Positions 1-5,162 of a DNA stretch of 5,162 nt are shown here, in pieces. Position numbers and translations under genes: made by a program. Under the pieces are notes generated by a model that saw nothing but the letters and a program-made list of their open reading frames with translations, had not been told where the DNA came from and did no database searches. Location: assembly GCA_945982465.1 (NCBI GenBank), contig CAMFSB010000144.1, forward strand, positions 1 through 5,162, written 5' to 3'. How positions within the stretch are numbered: position 1 is the first letter of the stretch; each line of letters starts with the position of its first letter. Source of the stretch: an uncultured Faecalibacterium sp. (GTDB lineage Bacteria; Bacillota; Clostridia; Oscillospirales; Ruminococcaceae).

Positions 1-1416
1 ATGCAGCTCGCCCATGCCGGCGATGATGGTCTGGCCGGTCTCTTCGTCGGTCCAGGTCTTGAAGGTGGGGTCCTCCTCGGCCAGTTTCGCCAGCGCGATG
101 CCCATCTTCTCGTTGCCGGCCTTGGTTTTCGGCTCAATGGCAACGCGGATAACGGGATCGGGGAAGTTCATGGACTCGAGGATGATCGGGTGGTTGGGGT
201 CGCACAGGGTGTCGCCCGTGGTGGTGTTCTTCAGGCCGACCACAGCGGCGATATCGCCCGCGTAGCAGCAGTCGATATCCTTGCGGTGGTTGGAGTGCAT
301 CTGCAGGATGCGGCCCATGCGCGCGTGGCAATCCTTGACGGAGTTGGAAACGGTGTTGCCGGCCTCTCCCTTGCCGGAGTACACGCGGAAGTAGGCCAGC
401 TTGCCCACAAACGGGTCGGTCGCGATCTTGAACGCCAGAGCGGAGAACGGAGCGTTGTCGTCGGAAGGACGGGTCTCCTCTTCGCCGGTGTCGGGATTGG
501 TGCCCTTGATGTCCTCGATATCCGTAGGAGCGGGCATATAATCCACGATCGCGTCCAGCAGCTTCTGCACGCCCTTGTTGCGGTAGGAAGAACCGCAGGT
601 GACGGGGATAACGGTGTTGGCGATGGTCTCGCGGCGCAGGGCGGCCTTGATCTCCGGGATGGTGAGTTCCTCACCCTCCAGATACTTCTCCATCAGCTCT
701 TCGTCATTTTCGGCAATGGCCTCGATCATGGCGGCGCGGTACTCTTCGGCCTCGTCGACCATATCGGCGGGGATCTCCTCCACGCGCAGGTCGTTGCCCA
801 TATCGTCGTAGTACACCTCGGCCTTCATCTCCACCAGGTCGATGATGCCCTTGAAGGTATCCTCAGAACCGATGGGCAGCTGAATGGCAACGGGGTTGCA
901 CTTCAGGCGGTTGCGCAGCATGTCCAGGCAGCGCTTGAAGTTGGCGCCCATGATGTCCATCTTGTTGACGTACACCATGCGGGGAACATGATACTCGTCG
1001 GCCTGACGCCAGACGGTCTCAGACTGGGGCTCCACGCCGCCCTTGGCGCACAGAACGGTCACAGAGCCGTCCAGCACGCGCAGCGAGCGCTGGACCTCAA
1101 CGGTGAAGTCCACGTGGCCCGGGGTGTCGATGATGTTGATGCGGTGCCGATTTGCCTTGAAGGCTGCGGGGTCTTTCTGGGTCTCGGTATGGCTCCAGTA
1201 GCAGGTGGTAGCAGCGGAGGTGATGGTGATACCACGCTCCTGCTCCTGCACCATCCAGTCCATCGTAGCCGAACCGTCGTGCGTTTCACCGATCTTGTGG
1301 TTCACGCCCGTGTAGTACAGGATACGCTCGGTGGTGGTGGTCTTGCCTGCGTCGATGTGAGCCATGATACCGATGTTTCTCGTCATCTGAAGAGAAACTT
1401 CTCTGGGAGTAGCCAT
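1..1416 (-). CDS. fusA: Elongation factor G, N-terminal 472 residues (runs off left edge)
   Basis: This is the translational GTPase that drives ribosomal translocation and, with the recycling factor, helps split ribosomes; it is cytosolic. The frame is open without a stop from the ATG at 1416 to the window edge, so residues 1-472 of a protein usually near 690-705 aa are visible. The GTP-binding motifs are intact: P-loop AHIDAGKTT (19-27), switch I RGITIT (61-66), DTPGH (97-101), NKMD (151-154) and the G5 loop around GSS (275-277). The G' insert, domain II and the start of domain III follow; the last visible residues are IIAGMGELH. The start is fixed by AGGAGGT (1424-1430) seven bases upstream and by the conserved N-terminus. 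It lies 27 nt after the rpsG stop as the third gene of the str operon. The G-domain motifs point to a canonical factor rather than a resistance paralogue such as a Tet(M)-like protein. Confidence 0.98.
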   Translation of the reverse strand, partial: MATPREVSLQMTRNIGIMAHIDAGKTTTTERILYYTGVNHKIGETHDGSATMDWMVQEQERGITITSAATTCYWSHTETQKDPAAFKANRHRINIIDTPGHVDFTVEVQRSLRVLDGSVTVLCAKGGVEPQSETVWRQADEYHVPRMVYVNKMDIMGANFKRCLDMLRNRLKCNPVAIQLPIGSEDTFKGIIDLVEMKAEVYYDDMGNDLRVEEIPADMVDEAEEYRAAMIEAIAENDEELMEKYLEGEELTIPEIKAALRRETIANTVIPVTCGSSYRNKGVQKLLDAIVDYMPAPTDIEDIKGTNPDTGEEETRPSDDNAPFSALAFKIATDPFVGKLAYFRVYSGKGEAGNTVSNSVKDCHARMGRILQMHSNHRKDIDCCYAGDIAAVVGLKNTTTGDTLCDPNHPIILESMNFPDPVIRVAIEPKTKAGNEKMGIALAKLAEEDPTFKTWTDEETGQTIIAGMGELH

Positions 1417-1443
1417 GGAATGTACCTCCTAATCGACAGCGGA

Positions 1444-1914
1444 TCAATAACGGTAATGCGCAAAGGCCTTGTTGGCCTCGGCCATCTTGTGAGTATCCTC
1501 ACGCTTCTTGACGGCAGCGCCGGTGTTGTTGGAAGCGTCGATGATCTCGTTGCACAGACGCTCGCACATGGTCTTTTCACCACGGTTGCGGCTGTACAGA
1601 GTCAGCCAGCGCAGGCCCAGGGTCTCGCGGCGGGCGGGGCTGACTTCCAGCGGGACCTGGTAGTTGGCGCCGCCCACACGGCGGGTCTTGCACTCCAGGC
1701 TGGGCATGATGTTCTCCATGGCCTTTTCAAAGGTCTCCAGGGGATCGTTGCCGGTCTTTTCCTGGATCATGGTGAACGCGTCATACACGATCTTCTGGGC
1801 GACGCCCTTCTTGCCGTCCAGCATAACGCTGTTGACCAGACGGGTGACGAGCTTGGAATTGTAAATAGGATCTGCCAAAACATCACGCTTGGCAATGTTA
1901 CCTCTTCTAGGCAT
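1444..1914 (-). CDS. rpsG: 30S ribosomal protein S7
   Basis: S7 is a primary 16S rRNA binding protein that nucleates assembly of the 30S head and lines the E-site/mRNA exit region. The product is 156 aa, the standard bacterial length. It begins [12 protein letters not shown], carries the family signature region around residues 15-45 (LDGKK at 32-36), the beta-hairpin arm [16 protein letters not shown] (76-91), and ends in FAHYRY. The frame extends upstream to a GTG at 1932, but the ribosome binding site AAGGAGG (about 1923-1929) lies inside that extension and 8 nt before the ATG at 1914, so 1914 is the true start. It is the middle gene of rpsL-rpsG-fusA, with a 158-nt spacer before it and 27 nt after it. 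In E. coli S7 represses this operon by binding the spacer before its own gene; see the spacer entry for a possible equivalent here. Confidence 0.98.
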   Translation of the reverse strand: MPRRGNIAKRDVLADPIYNSKLVTRLVNSVMLDGKKGVAQKIVYDAFTMIQEKTGNDPLETFEKAMENIMPSLECKTRRVGGANYQVPLEVSPARRETLGLRWLTLYSRNRGEKTMCERLCNEIIDASNNTGAAVKKREDTHKMAEANKAFAHYRY

Positions 1915-1976
1915 CTTTCTTCCCTCCTTCACAGAATGATATCATCGGTACTCGAAAGTATTAAAACTCCCGTTGT

Positions 1977-2057
1977 GCCATAAAGAGCGATGCCGCATAA
2001 ACCGTTAGCCATCGGGCGCGGGGCCCGACTTGTTATTTATAGGGAACGCCTTATGGC
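1977..2057 (-). promoter_or_regulatory. Structured S12-S7 intergenic RNA, possible S7 autoregulatory site
   Basis: The 158-nt spacer between rpsL and rpsG holds nested complementary segments in the transcript. GCCATAAGG (2057 to 2049) can pair with CTTTATGGC (1985 to 1977) over nine positions with one G-U. Enclosed is a GC stem-loop, TCGGGC-CCCGC-GCCCGA (2028 to 2012), with a 6-bp stem and 5-nt loop. The upstream strand can alternatively close a small local hairpin, CGCC-ATAA-GGCG (2058 to 2047). No U-tract follows the GC hairpin, so it does not look like a terminator. In E. coli the corresponding spacer is the S7 binding site for feedback repression; extending that role to this sequence is inference from position and foldability only. 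Confidence 0.4.
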
Positions 2058-2072
2058 GAAAAGATGTTTCAA

Positions 2073-2498
2073 TTACTTCTTGGCACCGGCCTTGGGACGC
2101 TTCGCGCCGTACTTGGAGCGGGCCTGGCCACGGTTGGCGACACCCTGCGTATCCAGAGTACCACGGATGATGTGGTAACGAACGCCGGGGAGGTCCTTGA
2201 CACGGCCGCCGCGGATCAGTACGACGGAGTGCTCCTGCAGGTTATGGCCGATACCGGGAATGTAAGAGGTGACCTCGATACCATTCGTGAGGCGGACACG
2301 GGCGACCTTACGCAGAGCAGAGTTGGGCTTTTTGGGGGTCATAGTACGAACAGCGGTGCAGACACCACGCTTCTGGGGGCTCTGCAGATCCTTATACTGC
2401 TTTTTCTGAGAGTTGTAGCTCTTCTGCAGCGCGGGAGCAGTGCTCTTCTTGACCATGACCTCACGGCCTTTGCGTACAAGCTGGTTAAAAGTAGGCAT
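2073..2498 (-). CDS. rpsL: 30S ribosomal protein S12
   Basis: S12 sits at the decoding centre and controls accuracy of tRNA selection; it is the classical streptomycin-resistance target. The product is 141 aa, against 124 in E. coli, because of a roughly 13-residue insertion between ALQ (24-26) and PQKRG (41-45), the long loop typical of Gram-positive S12. Conserved stretches include [11 protein letters not shown] (54-64), [21 protein letters not shown] (70-90) and [14 protein letters not shown] (96-109). K56 corresponds to E. coli K43 and K101 to K88, both wild type, so no common streptomycin-resistance substitution is seen. D102 matches the aspartate that is methylthiolated in E. coli. The ATG at 2498 is chosen from the invariant [11 protein letters not shown] start and AAGGAG (2505-2510) six bases upstream; the longer open frame upstream is 5' UTR. 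It is the first gene of the str operon. Confidence 0.98.
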   Translation of the reverse strand: MPTFNQLVRKGREVMVKKSTAPALQKSYNSQKKQYKDLQSPQKRGVCTAVRTMTPKKPNSALRKVARVRLTNGIEVTSYIPGIGHNLQEHSVVLIRGGRVKDLPGVRYHIIRGTLDTQGVANRGQARSKYGAKRPKAGAKK

Positions 2499-2626
2499 TT
2501 TGTTCTCCTTTCTGAAATTTTTTGGCCAGAAACGCGCTGTTTTACGCGCCTTGGCCGGATCTATGTTCGGGCGGGAAACCCGCCAAAACATCAAAAAAAG
2601 GGCATAGTTGCACTTTTGCGCGCAAC
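2499..2626 (-). promoter_or_regulatory. Structured 5' UTR of the str operon
   Basis: From the promoter position, transcription should start near 2626, giving an untranslated leader of about 128 nt. Three stem-loops can be drawn in the RNA. The first, GTTGCGC-GCAAAA-GTGCAAC (2626 to 2607), has 7 bp with one G-U and starts essentially at the predicted +1. The second is GGCGGG-TTT-CCCGCC (2584 to 2570). The third is an outer GGCCA/TGGCC pairing (2556-2552 with 2528-2524) enclosing a weak GCGC stem. A run of seven U (2599 to 2593) follows the first hairpin but is separated from it by 7 nt, so it is a poor terminator. Only the ribosome binding site near 2505-2510 has an assignable function. Confidence 0.5.
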
Positions 2627-2632
2627 AAATAT

Positions 2633-2661
2633 AGTTTACACAAGGGCACTGGCAATGTCAA
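2633..2661 (-). promoter_or_regulatory. Sigma-A promoter of rpsL-rpsG-fusA
   Basis: On the minus strand a perfect -35 box TTGACA (2661-2656) is followed after exactly 17 bases by the -10 box TAAACT (2638-2633). The segment upstream of the -35 box (about 2662-2690) is A/T-rich with a run of eight T and then GGTAAAA, resembling an UP element. It lies between the metY terminator and rpsL, as expected for a separately and strongly transcribed ribosomal operon. Confidence 0.88.
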
Positions 2662-2728
2662 CAGTTTTACCAAAAAAAATTCGTTGCATTCACCGAAGAA
2701 ACAATTTCTGTACAAAGCCGGCGCACAC

Positions 2729-2757
2729 AAAAGCGCCCCCTGCCTGCGCAGGGGGCG
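2729..2757 (-). terminator. Intrinsic terminator of the metY transcript
   Basis: In the minus-strand RNA CGCCCCCTGC-GCAG-GCAGGGGGCG (2757 to 2734) forms a 10-bp perfect stem with a 4-nt loop, followed by CUUUUGUG. The U-tract is short but the stem is very stable. It lies 67 nt after the metY stop and about 70 nt before the rpsL -35 box. The plus-strand direction has no T-run after the stem, so it is directed against minus-strand transcription. The stretch between the metY stop and this hairpin (2758-2824) is GC-rich with the palindromes GCCGGCCGGC (2781-2790) and CGGCGCGCCG (2811-2820), and I see no gene in it. Confidence 0.82.
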
Positions 2758-2824
2758 TCAACGTGCTACAGGGGCGTTCCGCCGGCCGGCCCGGGTCTGA
2801 AAGGCCGCCGCGGCGCGCCGGGGA

Positions 2825-4120
2825 TCAGCTGTTTTTCACAGCCTCAAAGGCCTGCTCCAGATCGGCCAGGATATCGTCGATATGCTCGGTGCCGATGGAA
2901 AGGCGGATGGTGTTGGGCCTGATGCCCTGATCCAGCAGTTCCTCTTCCGTGAGCTGGCTGTGGGTGGTGGTGGCCGGGTGGATGACCAGGCTCTTTACGT
3001 CGGCCACGTTTGCCAGCAGCGAAAAGATCTTCAGGTTGTCGATAAAGGTATGAGCCTCTTTTACGCCGCCCTTGATCTCAAACGTAAAGATGGACGCGCC
3101 CCCGTTGGGGAAGTACTTTTCGTACAGCGCATGGTCGGGGTGATCGGGCAGCGAGGGATGGTTCACGCGCTCCACCAGCGGGTGGTTCACCAGATATTCC
3201 ACGACCTTTTTGGTGTTTTCGGCATGGCGCTCCAGCCGCAGCGACAGCGTTTCGGTGCCCTGCAGCAGCAGGAACGCGGCAACCGGCGAGATGCACGCGC
3301 CGGTATCGCGCAGCAGAATGGCGCGGATGTAGGTGGCAAAGGCGGCGGGGCCGGCGGCCTCGGTGAACCGCACGCCGTGGTAGCTGGGGTTTGGCTCGGA
3401 GATCCAGGGATAGCGCCCGCTGGCAGCCCAGTCGAAGGTGCCGCCGTCCACGATCACGCCGCCCAGCGTGGTGCCGTGGCCGCCGATGAACTTGGTGGCA
3501 GAGTGTACCACGATATCCGCGCCGTGCTCAATGGGCCGGATCAGGAACGGGGTGCCGAAGGTGTTGTCGATGACCAGCGGCAGGCCGTGCTTGTGCGCGA
3601 TGGCCGCGATGGCGTCGATGTCGGGGATGTCGCTGTTGGGGTTGCCCAGTGTTTCCAGATAGACGGCCTTGGTGTTGGGCTGAATGGCATTTTCCACCTG
3701 GGCCAGGTCGTGAGCATCCACAAAGGTGGCCGTCACGCCGTACTGGGGCAGCGTATGGGCCAGCAGGTTGGAGGTGCCGCCGTAAATGGTCTTTTGCGCC
3801 ACAATGTGCTCGCCCTGGGTGGCCAGCGCCTGAATGGTATAGGTGATCGCCGCCGCGCCGGATGCCACCGCCAGGCCGGCCACGCCGCCTTCCAGCGCGG
3901 CGATGCGCTTTTCAAACACATCCTGCGTGGAGTTGGTCAGGCGGCCGTAGATGTTGCCGGCATCGGCCAGGCCGAAGCGGGCGGCCGCGTGGGCGGAGTT
4001 GTGGAACACATACGAAGTGGTGGCGTAAATGGGCACCGCACGGGCATCGGTGGCGGGGTCAGCCTGCTCCTGGCCCACATGCAGCTGCAGCGTTTCAAAT
4101 TTATAAGTACGATCCGACAT
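2825..4120 (-). CDS. metY: O-acetylhomoserine sulfhydrylase (PLP-dependent aminocarboxypropyltransferase)
   Basis: This cytosolic Cys/Met-metabolism PLP enzyme should convert O-acetyl-L-homoserine and sulfide to L-homocysteine and acetate, the direct sulfhydrylation route to methionine. The product is 431 aa, the usual length of the MetY class and longer than the roughly 380-400 aa cystathionine synthases and lyases. It shows IYGRLTNST (57-65; Tyr58 and Arg60 expected to contact PLP phosphate of the neighbouring subunit), ASGAAA (87-92), VIDNTFGTP (183-191; Asp185 to the pyridine N), [10 protein letters not shown] (207-216; Lys210 the Schiff-base lysine) and [10 protein letters not shown] (404-413; Arg406 the substrate carboxylate ligand). 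The ATG at 4120 fits the family start and has AAAGGAA (about 4129-4135) upstream; the frame continues upstream to 4363 but only through leader RNA. It has its own promoter, leader attenuator and terminator. A homologous role with another acylhomoserine or sulfur donor cannot be excluded. Confidence 0.93.
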   Translation of the reverse strand: MSDRTYKFETLQLHVGQEQADPATDARAVPIYATTSYVFHNSAHAAARFGLADAGNIYGRLTNSTQDVFEKRIAALEGGVAGLAVASGAAAITYTIQALATQGEHIVAQKTIYGGTSNLLAHTLPQYGVTATFVDAHDLAQVENAIQPNTKAVYLETLGNPNSDIPDIDAIAAIAHKHGLPLVIDNTFGTPFLIRPIEHGADIVVHSATKFIGGHGTTLGGVIVDGGTFDWAASGRYPWISEPNPSYHGVRFTEAAGPAAFATYIRAILLRDTGACISPVAAFLLLQGTETLSLRLERHAENTKKVVEYLVNHPLVERVNHPSLPDHPDHALYEKYFPNGGASIFTFEIKGGVKEAHTFIDNLKIFSLLANVADVKSLVIHPATTTHSQLTEEELLDQGIRPNTIRLSIGTEHIDDILADLEQAFEAVKNS

Positions 4121-4188
4121 AATGATAGTTCCTTTCTGTTTTTGCAAAGGGCCCGCTTTTAAGGGCCGCTCTGGCGGGGGCGTATCAC

Positions 4189-4235
4189 AAAAAAGAACGC
4201 CCGGGCGAACGCTTCGTACAAAAGCTCCCGGACGC
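4189..4235 (-). terminator. Leader (attenuator) terminator upstream of metY
   Basis: In the transcript CGTCCGGG (4234 to 4227) pairs with CCCGGGCG (4205 to 4198), 8 bp with one G-U, extendable by a closing G-U. Inside, GCTT (4225-4222) pairs with AAGC (4214-4211). The stem is followed immediately by UUCUUUUUU (4197 to 4189). This is a convincing intrinsic terminator, but it lies within the metY leader, with its U-tract ending about 70 nt before the start codon and more than 220 nt after the promoter. That placement implies conditional premature termination. The remaining leader (4121-4188) has a possible GGCCC/GGGCC hairpin and the metY ribosome binding site. Confidence 0.83.
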
Positions 4236-4346
4236 ATCCAGCACGATCCCGGCCGCGGCTGCCGGCCGTTTTCGCTCAGACTTCCCTCGTAACAGCCAAG
4301 GCAGAGCGAACACAGCCCCCCGCCGCCGGATACGGCGCCCGGGAGC
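4224..4346 (-). promoter_or_regulatory. Antiterminator and competing hairpin in the metY leader
   Basis: GCTCCCGGGCGC (4346 to 4335) is complementary along all 12 positions, with one G-U, to GCGTCCGGGAGC (4235 to 4224), which contains the 5' arm of the leader terminator. Pairing them would prevent the terminator. The upstream segment can instead fold locally: GCTCCC (4346-4341) with GGGGGC (4320-4315), and inside it CGCCG-TATC-CGGCG (4337 to 4324). Forming that hairpin would release the terminator. The three mutually exclusive structures form a typical attenuator logic. A further hairpin, CGGCCG-GCAGCCG-CGGCCG (4268 to 4250), sits between them, just after the small ORF stop. All pairings were found by eye; stabilities were not calculated. 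Confidence 0.65.
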
Positions 4347-4404
4347 AAGGCATTCGGCCACACCGGAAATTGCTGCGCAGCAGCCGCCCAAACAAAGCCT
4401 TCAT
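4276..4404 (-). CDS. Small leader ORF with three cysteine codons upstream of metY
   Basis: A 42-codon frame starts at ATG 4404 and ends with TGA at 4276-4278, entirely inside the metY leader. GGGAGGTG (4418 to 4411) lies six bases before the start, a near-ideal ribosome binding site and stronger than that of metY itself, which is the main evidence that it is translated. The peptide starts MKALFGRLLRSNFRCGRMPC and is arginine-rich (eight Arg), with Cys at 15, 20 and 31. It has no recognised domain, signal peptide or membrane segment. The Cys20 codon overlaps the first bases of the antiterminator strand, and the Cys31 codon directly follows the 3' strand of the competing hairpin. I infer a cis-acting leader peptide rather than a functional product. 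It may be an arginine-rich peptide by chance of GC-rich sequence, but the ribosome binding site argues against that. Confidence 0.6.
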   Translation of the reverse strand: MKALFGRLLRSNFRCGRMPCSRAPYPAAGGCVRSALAVTREV

Positions 4405-4463
4405 GGTCCGCACCTCCCTGCCTGTGGATTCATTTTCATACCAAGCCGCTAGGTTGTAGCTGT

Positions 4464-4492
4464 ATGATAAATCCATTTTGTGGGTTTGTCAA
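4464..4492 (-). promoter_or_regulatory. Sigma-A promoter of the metY leader
   Basis: The minus strand shows TTGACA (4492-4487), a 17-base spacer, and TATCAT (4469-4464). An A-rich stretch, with two runs of six A (about 4495-4509), precedes the -35 box like an UP element. Transcription is predicted to start near 4457, giving about 337 nt of leader before the metY start codon, far more than a simple UTR needs. Confidence 0.88.
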
Positions 4493-4513
4493 GCCTTTTT
4501 TCCTTTTTTCGGG

Positions 4514-4557
4514 AAAATTTTGCCCCGCGCGGCCGCTTTGGGCCGCGCGGGGCAAAA
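4514..4557 (-). terminator. Intrinsic terminator after the uncharacterised gene
   Basis: A perfect 17-bp inverted repeat (4518-4534 and 4541-4557) with a 6-nt loop lies 36 nt after the stop of the right-hand gene. Its core is GCCCCGCGCGGCC with its complement, flanked by TTTT and AAAA. Reading the minus strand, the 3' arm ends in AAAA and is followed by UUUU (4517-4514), then CCC. The plus-strand direction lacks a U-tract, so minus-strand termination is favoured. It insulates the metY promoter, whose A-rich upstream element begins right after it. Confidence 0.78.
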
Positions 4558-4593
4558 TGGCATTGTGTCCTGCAGGGCTGCCGCCCCGCTGTA

Positions 4594-5162
4594 TCAGGCT
4601 TTATACGGCTCATACTGCGCGCTGGCGATGATCTGGTCGGCCAGCGCTTCGGTCTGCTCTCGCTCCGCGGCGGTGCAGGTAAACACAAACTGCTCCGCCA
4701 GCGGCAGGCTGACCGTGTCGCCGTCGCCGTTCTGCGTCACCAGAGCATCCGGCAGCATGGTGATGTACAGGATCTCCACCCGGTAATCTTCCGCCGGGTA
4801 ATCCAGAACCAGCTTTTTGCCGGGCGCGCCTGCGATGGTCACATTATCCAGCAGACGCAGCTCGCCGCCGCCGTCCTGATACCAGCTTTTCGCCGTAGCT
4901 TCATCCAGCGGCCAGCCGGTCACCCAGGCTTCGCCGAAGTGGTAGGTCATCATCTGCGTGCCGTCGGCGCTGTAAAAGTTGTGGAACAGGATATCCTCGG
5001 TTTGCACCAGCTCCACCGTCCAGCCGCCGGGCACCGCGAAGGTCAGGCCACGGCCGGCATAGGACAACACCGCATCATCCGGCGCCATCTGGGAGGAAGC
5101 CGCCTGGGAGGATGCTGCCTGCGAGGATGCTGCCTGCGAGGATGCTGCCTGCGAGGATGCTG
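4594..5162 (-). CDS. Unrecognised protein with SSQAA linker, C-terminal 188 residues (runs off right edge)
   Basis: The frame is open from the right edge to TGA at 4594-4596, so the N-terminus is missing. The visible part begins with about 24 residues of SSQAA repeats, followed by a domain of about 160 residues. That domain opens with LSYAGRGLTFAVPGGWTVEL, has alternating hydrophobic strands (for example KKLVLDY and RVEILYITML), and ends in a helix-like EREQTEALADQIIASAQYEP. This pattern resembles small PsbP/MOG1-like alpha-beta sandwich domains in Gram-positive lipoproteins, but I do not recognise the family and the likeness is weak. A low-complexity Ser/Ala/Gln linker before a compact domain suggests a signal peptide or lipobox beyond the edge and an extracytoplasmic location. 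The ATG at 5088 has no ribosome binding site and follows the repeat in frame, so it is an internal methionine. Its own terminator follows at 4514-4557. No function is assigned. Confidence 0.8.
   Translation of the reverse strand, partial: ASSQAASSQAASSQAASSQAASSQMAPDDAVLSYAGRGLTFAVPGGWTVELVQTEDILFHNFYSADGTQMMTYHFGEAWVTGWPLDEATAKSWYQDGGGELRLLDNVTIAGAPGKKLVLDYPAEDYRVEILYITMLPDALVTQNGDGDTVSLPLAEQFVFTCTAAEREQTEALADQIIASAQYEPYKA
5089..5162 (-). repeat. Tandem 15-bp repeat encoding SSQAA
   Basis: Five in-frame 15-bp units lie end to end at 5089, 5104, 5119, 5134 and 5149, the last cut by the window edge. On the plus strand the unit is CTGCGAGGATGCTGC. Units 3, 4 and 5 are identical as far as seen, unit 2 differs at one base, and unit 1 has more changes, all of them synonymous. 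Each unit encodes five residues of a Ser-Ser-Gln-Ala-Ala linker. The near-identity of the units and period divisible by three suggest recent expansion by slippage or recombination without frame disruption. The full copy number lies beyond the edge. Confidence 0.93.

Noticed and set aside
1..1983. 660-codon open frame on the plus strand
   Set aside because: It lies exactly antisense to fusA and rpsG, in the frame whose codons mirror theirs; the GC-rich codon use of those genes lacks the triplets that would create stops. The protein has no family resemblance and no ribosome binding site is visible.
2012..2040. Terminator or internal promoter in the rpsL-rpsG spacer
   Set aside because: The GC hairpin at 2012-2028 is not followed by a U-tract. 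TATAAA near 2035-2040 has only a poor hexamer, TCTTTT, at the proper -35 distance.
2593..2626. Attenuator terminator in the str leader (hairpin 2626-2607 plus seven U)
   Set aside because: Seven bases separate the stem from the U-run, too far for an intrinsic terminator, and no alternative stem ending next to the U-run was found.
2064..2930. 288-codon plus-strand frame crossing rpsL, the str promoter and the metY terminator
   Set aside because: It spans antisense rpsL and two clear regulatory elements, with no coding character in the intergenic part.
2882..4162. 426-codon open frame on the plus strand
   Set aside because: It is antisense to metY and arises from the same GC-rich codon bias. 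The translated product is low-complexity Gly/Val/His-rich and unlike any family I know.
4121..4363. 81-codon N-terminal extension of metY
   Set aside because: The extension would be translated from the leader RNA across the attenuator terminator; the ribosome binding site and family-typical start both place the N-terminus at 4120.
4121..4457. SAM-I riboswitch or T-box in the metY leader
   Set aside because: No SAM-I core and no T-box AGGGUGGNACCGCG element precede the terminator. GGGAGGTGCGGACC near 4408-4418 looks slightly like a T-box but is far from the terminator and serves as a ribosome binding site.
5086..5088. ATG at 5088 as the start of the right-hand gene
   Set aside because: No ribosome binding site precedes it, and the in-frame SSQAA repeat continues upstream to the edge.

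Overview
The window reads as a chromosomal piece of a fairly GC-rich member of the Clostridia, most like Oscillospiraceae such as Faecalibacterium or Gemmiger relatives. This rests on an S12 with the long N-terminal loop of Gram-positive bacteria, strong AGGAGG-type ribosome binding sites, two near-consensus sigma-A promoters with 17-bp spacers, and GC-rich genes separated by A/T-rich promoter segments. The genus assignment is an impression from protein similarity, not a search result. All genes that I accept lie on the minus strand, so transcription runs from high to low coordinates.

There are three transcription units. (1) From the right edge to about 4594 is the C-terminal part of an unrecognised, probably secreted or lipid-anchored protein with a tandem SSQAA linker. 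It is followed by a terminator with a 17-bp perfect stem (4514-4557). (2) A strong promoter (4464-4492) starts a leader of about 337 nt, followed by an O-acetylhomoserine sulfhydrylase gene (metY type, 2825-4120) and its own terminator (2729-2757). (3) A second strong promoter (2633-2661) starts the str operon: rpsL (S12), rpsG (S7) and fusA (EF-G). fusA runs off the left edge after 472 codons.

The most interesting part is the metY leader. It holds a 42-codon reading frame with a near-perfect Shine-Dalgarno sequence and three cysteine codons. An intrinsic terminator follows before metY. A 12-nt segment inside the small ORF is fully complementary (one G-U pair) to the 5' arm of that terminator. 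The same segment can instead fold into a local hairpin whose 3' strand abuts the third cysteine codon. This is the full set of parts for a terminator/antiterminator switch controlled by ribosome stalling, plausibly a cysteine-sensing attenuator for homocysteine/methionine synthesis. No known SAM riboswitch or T-box core was recognised there.

The str operon has a structured leader that appears to begin with a 5'-terminal hairpin. It also has a 158-nt S12-S7 spacer with nested complementary segments, a position where S7 autoregulation occurs in E. coli. The long plus-strand reading frames (1-1983 and 2882-4162) are antisense shadows of these genes.
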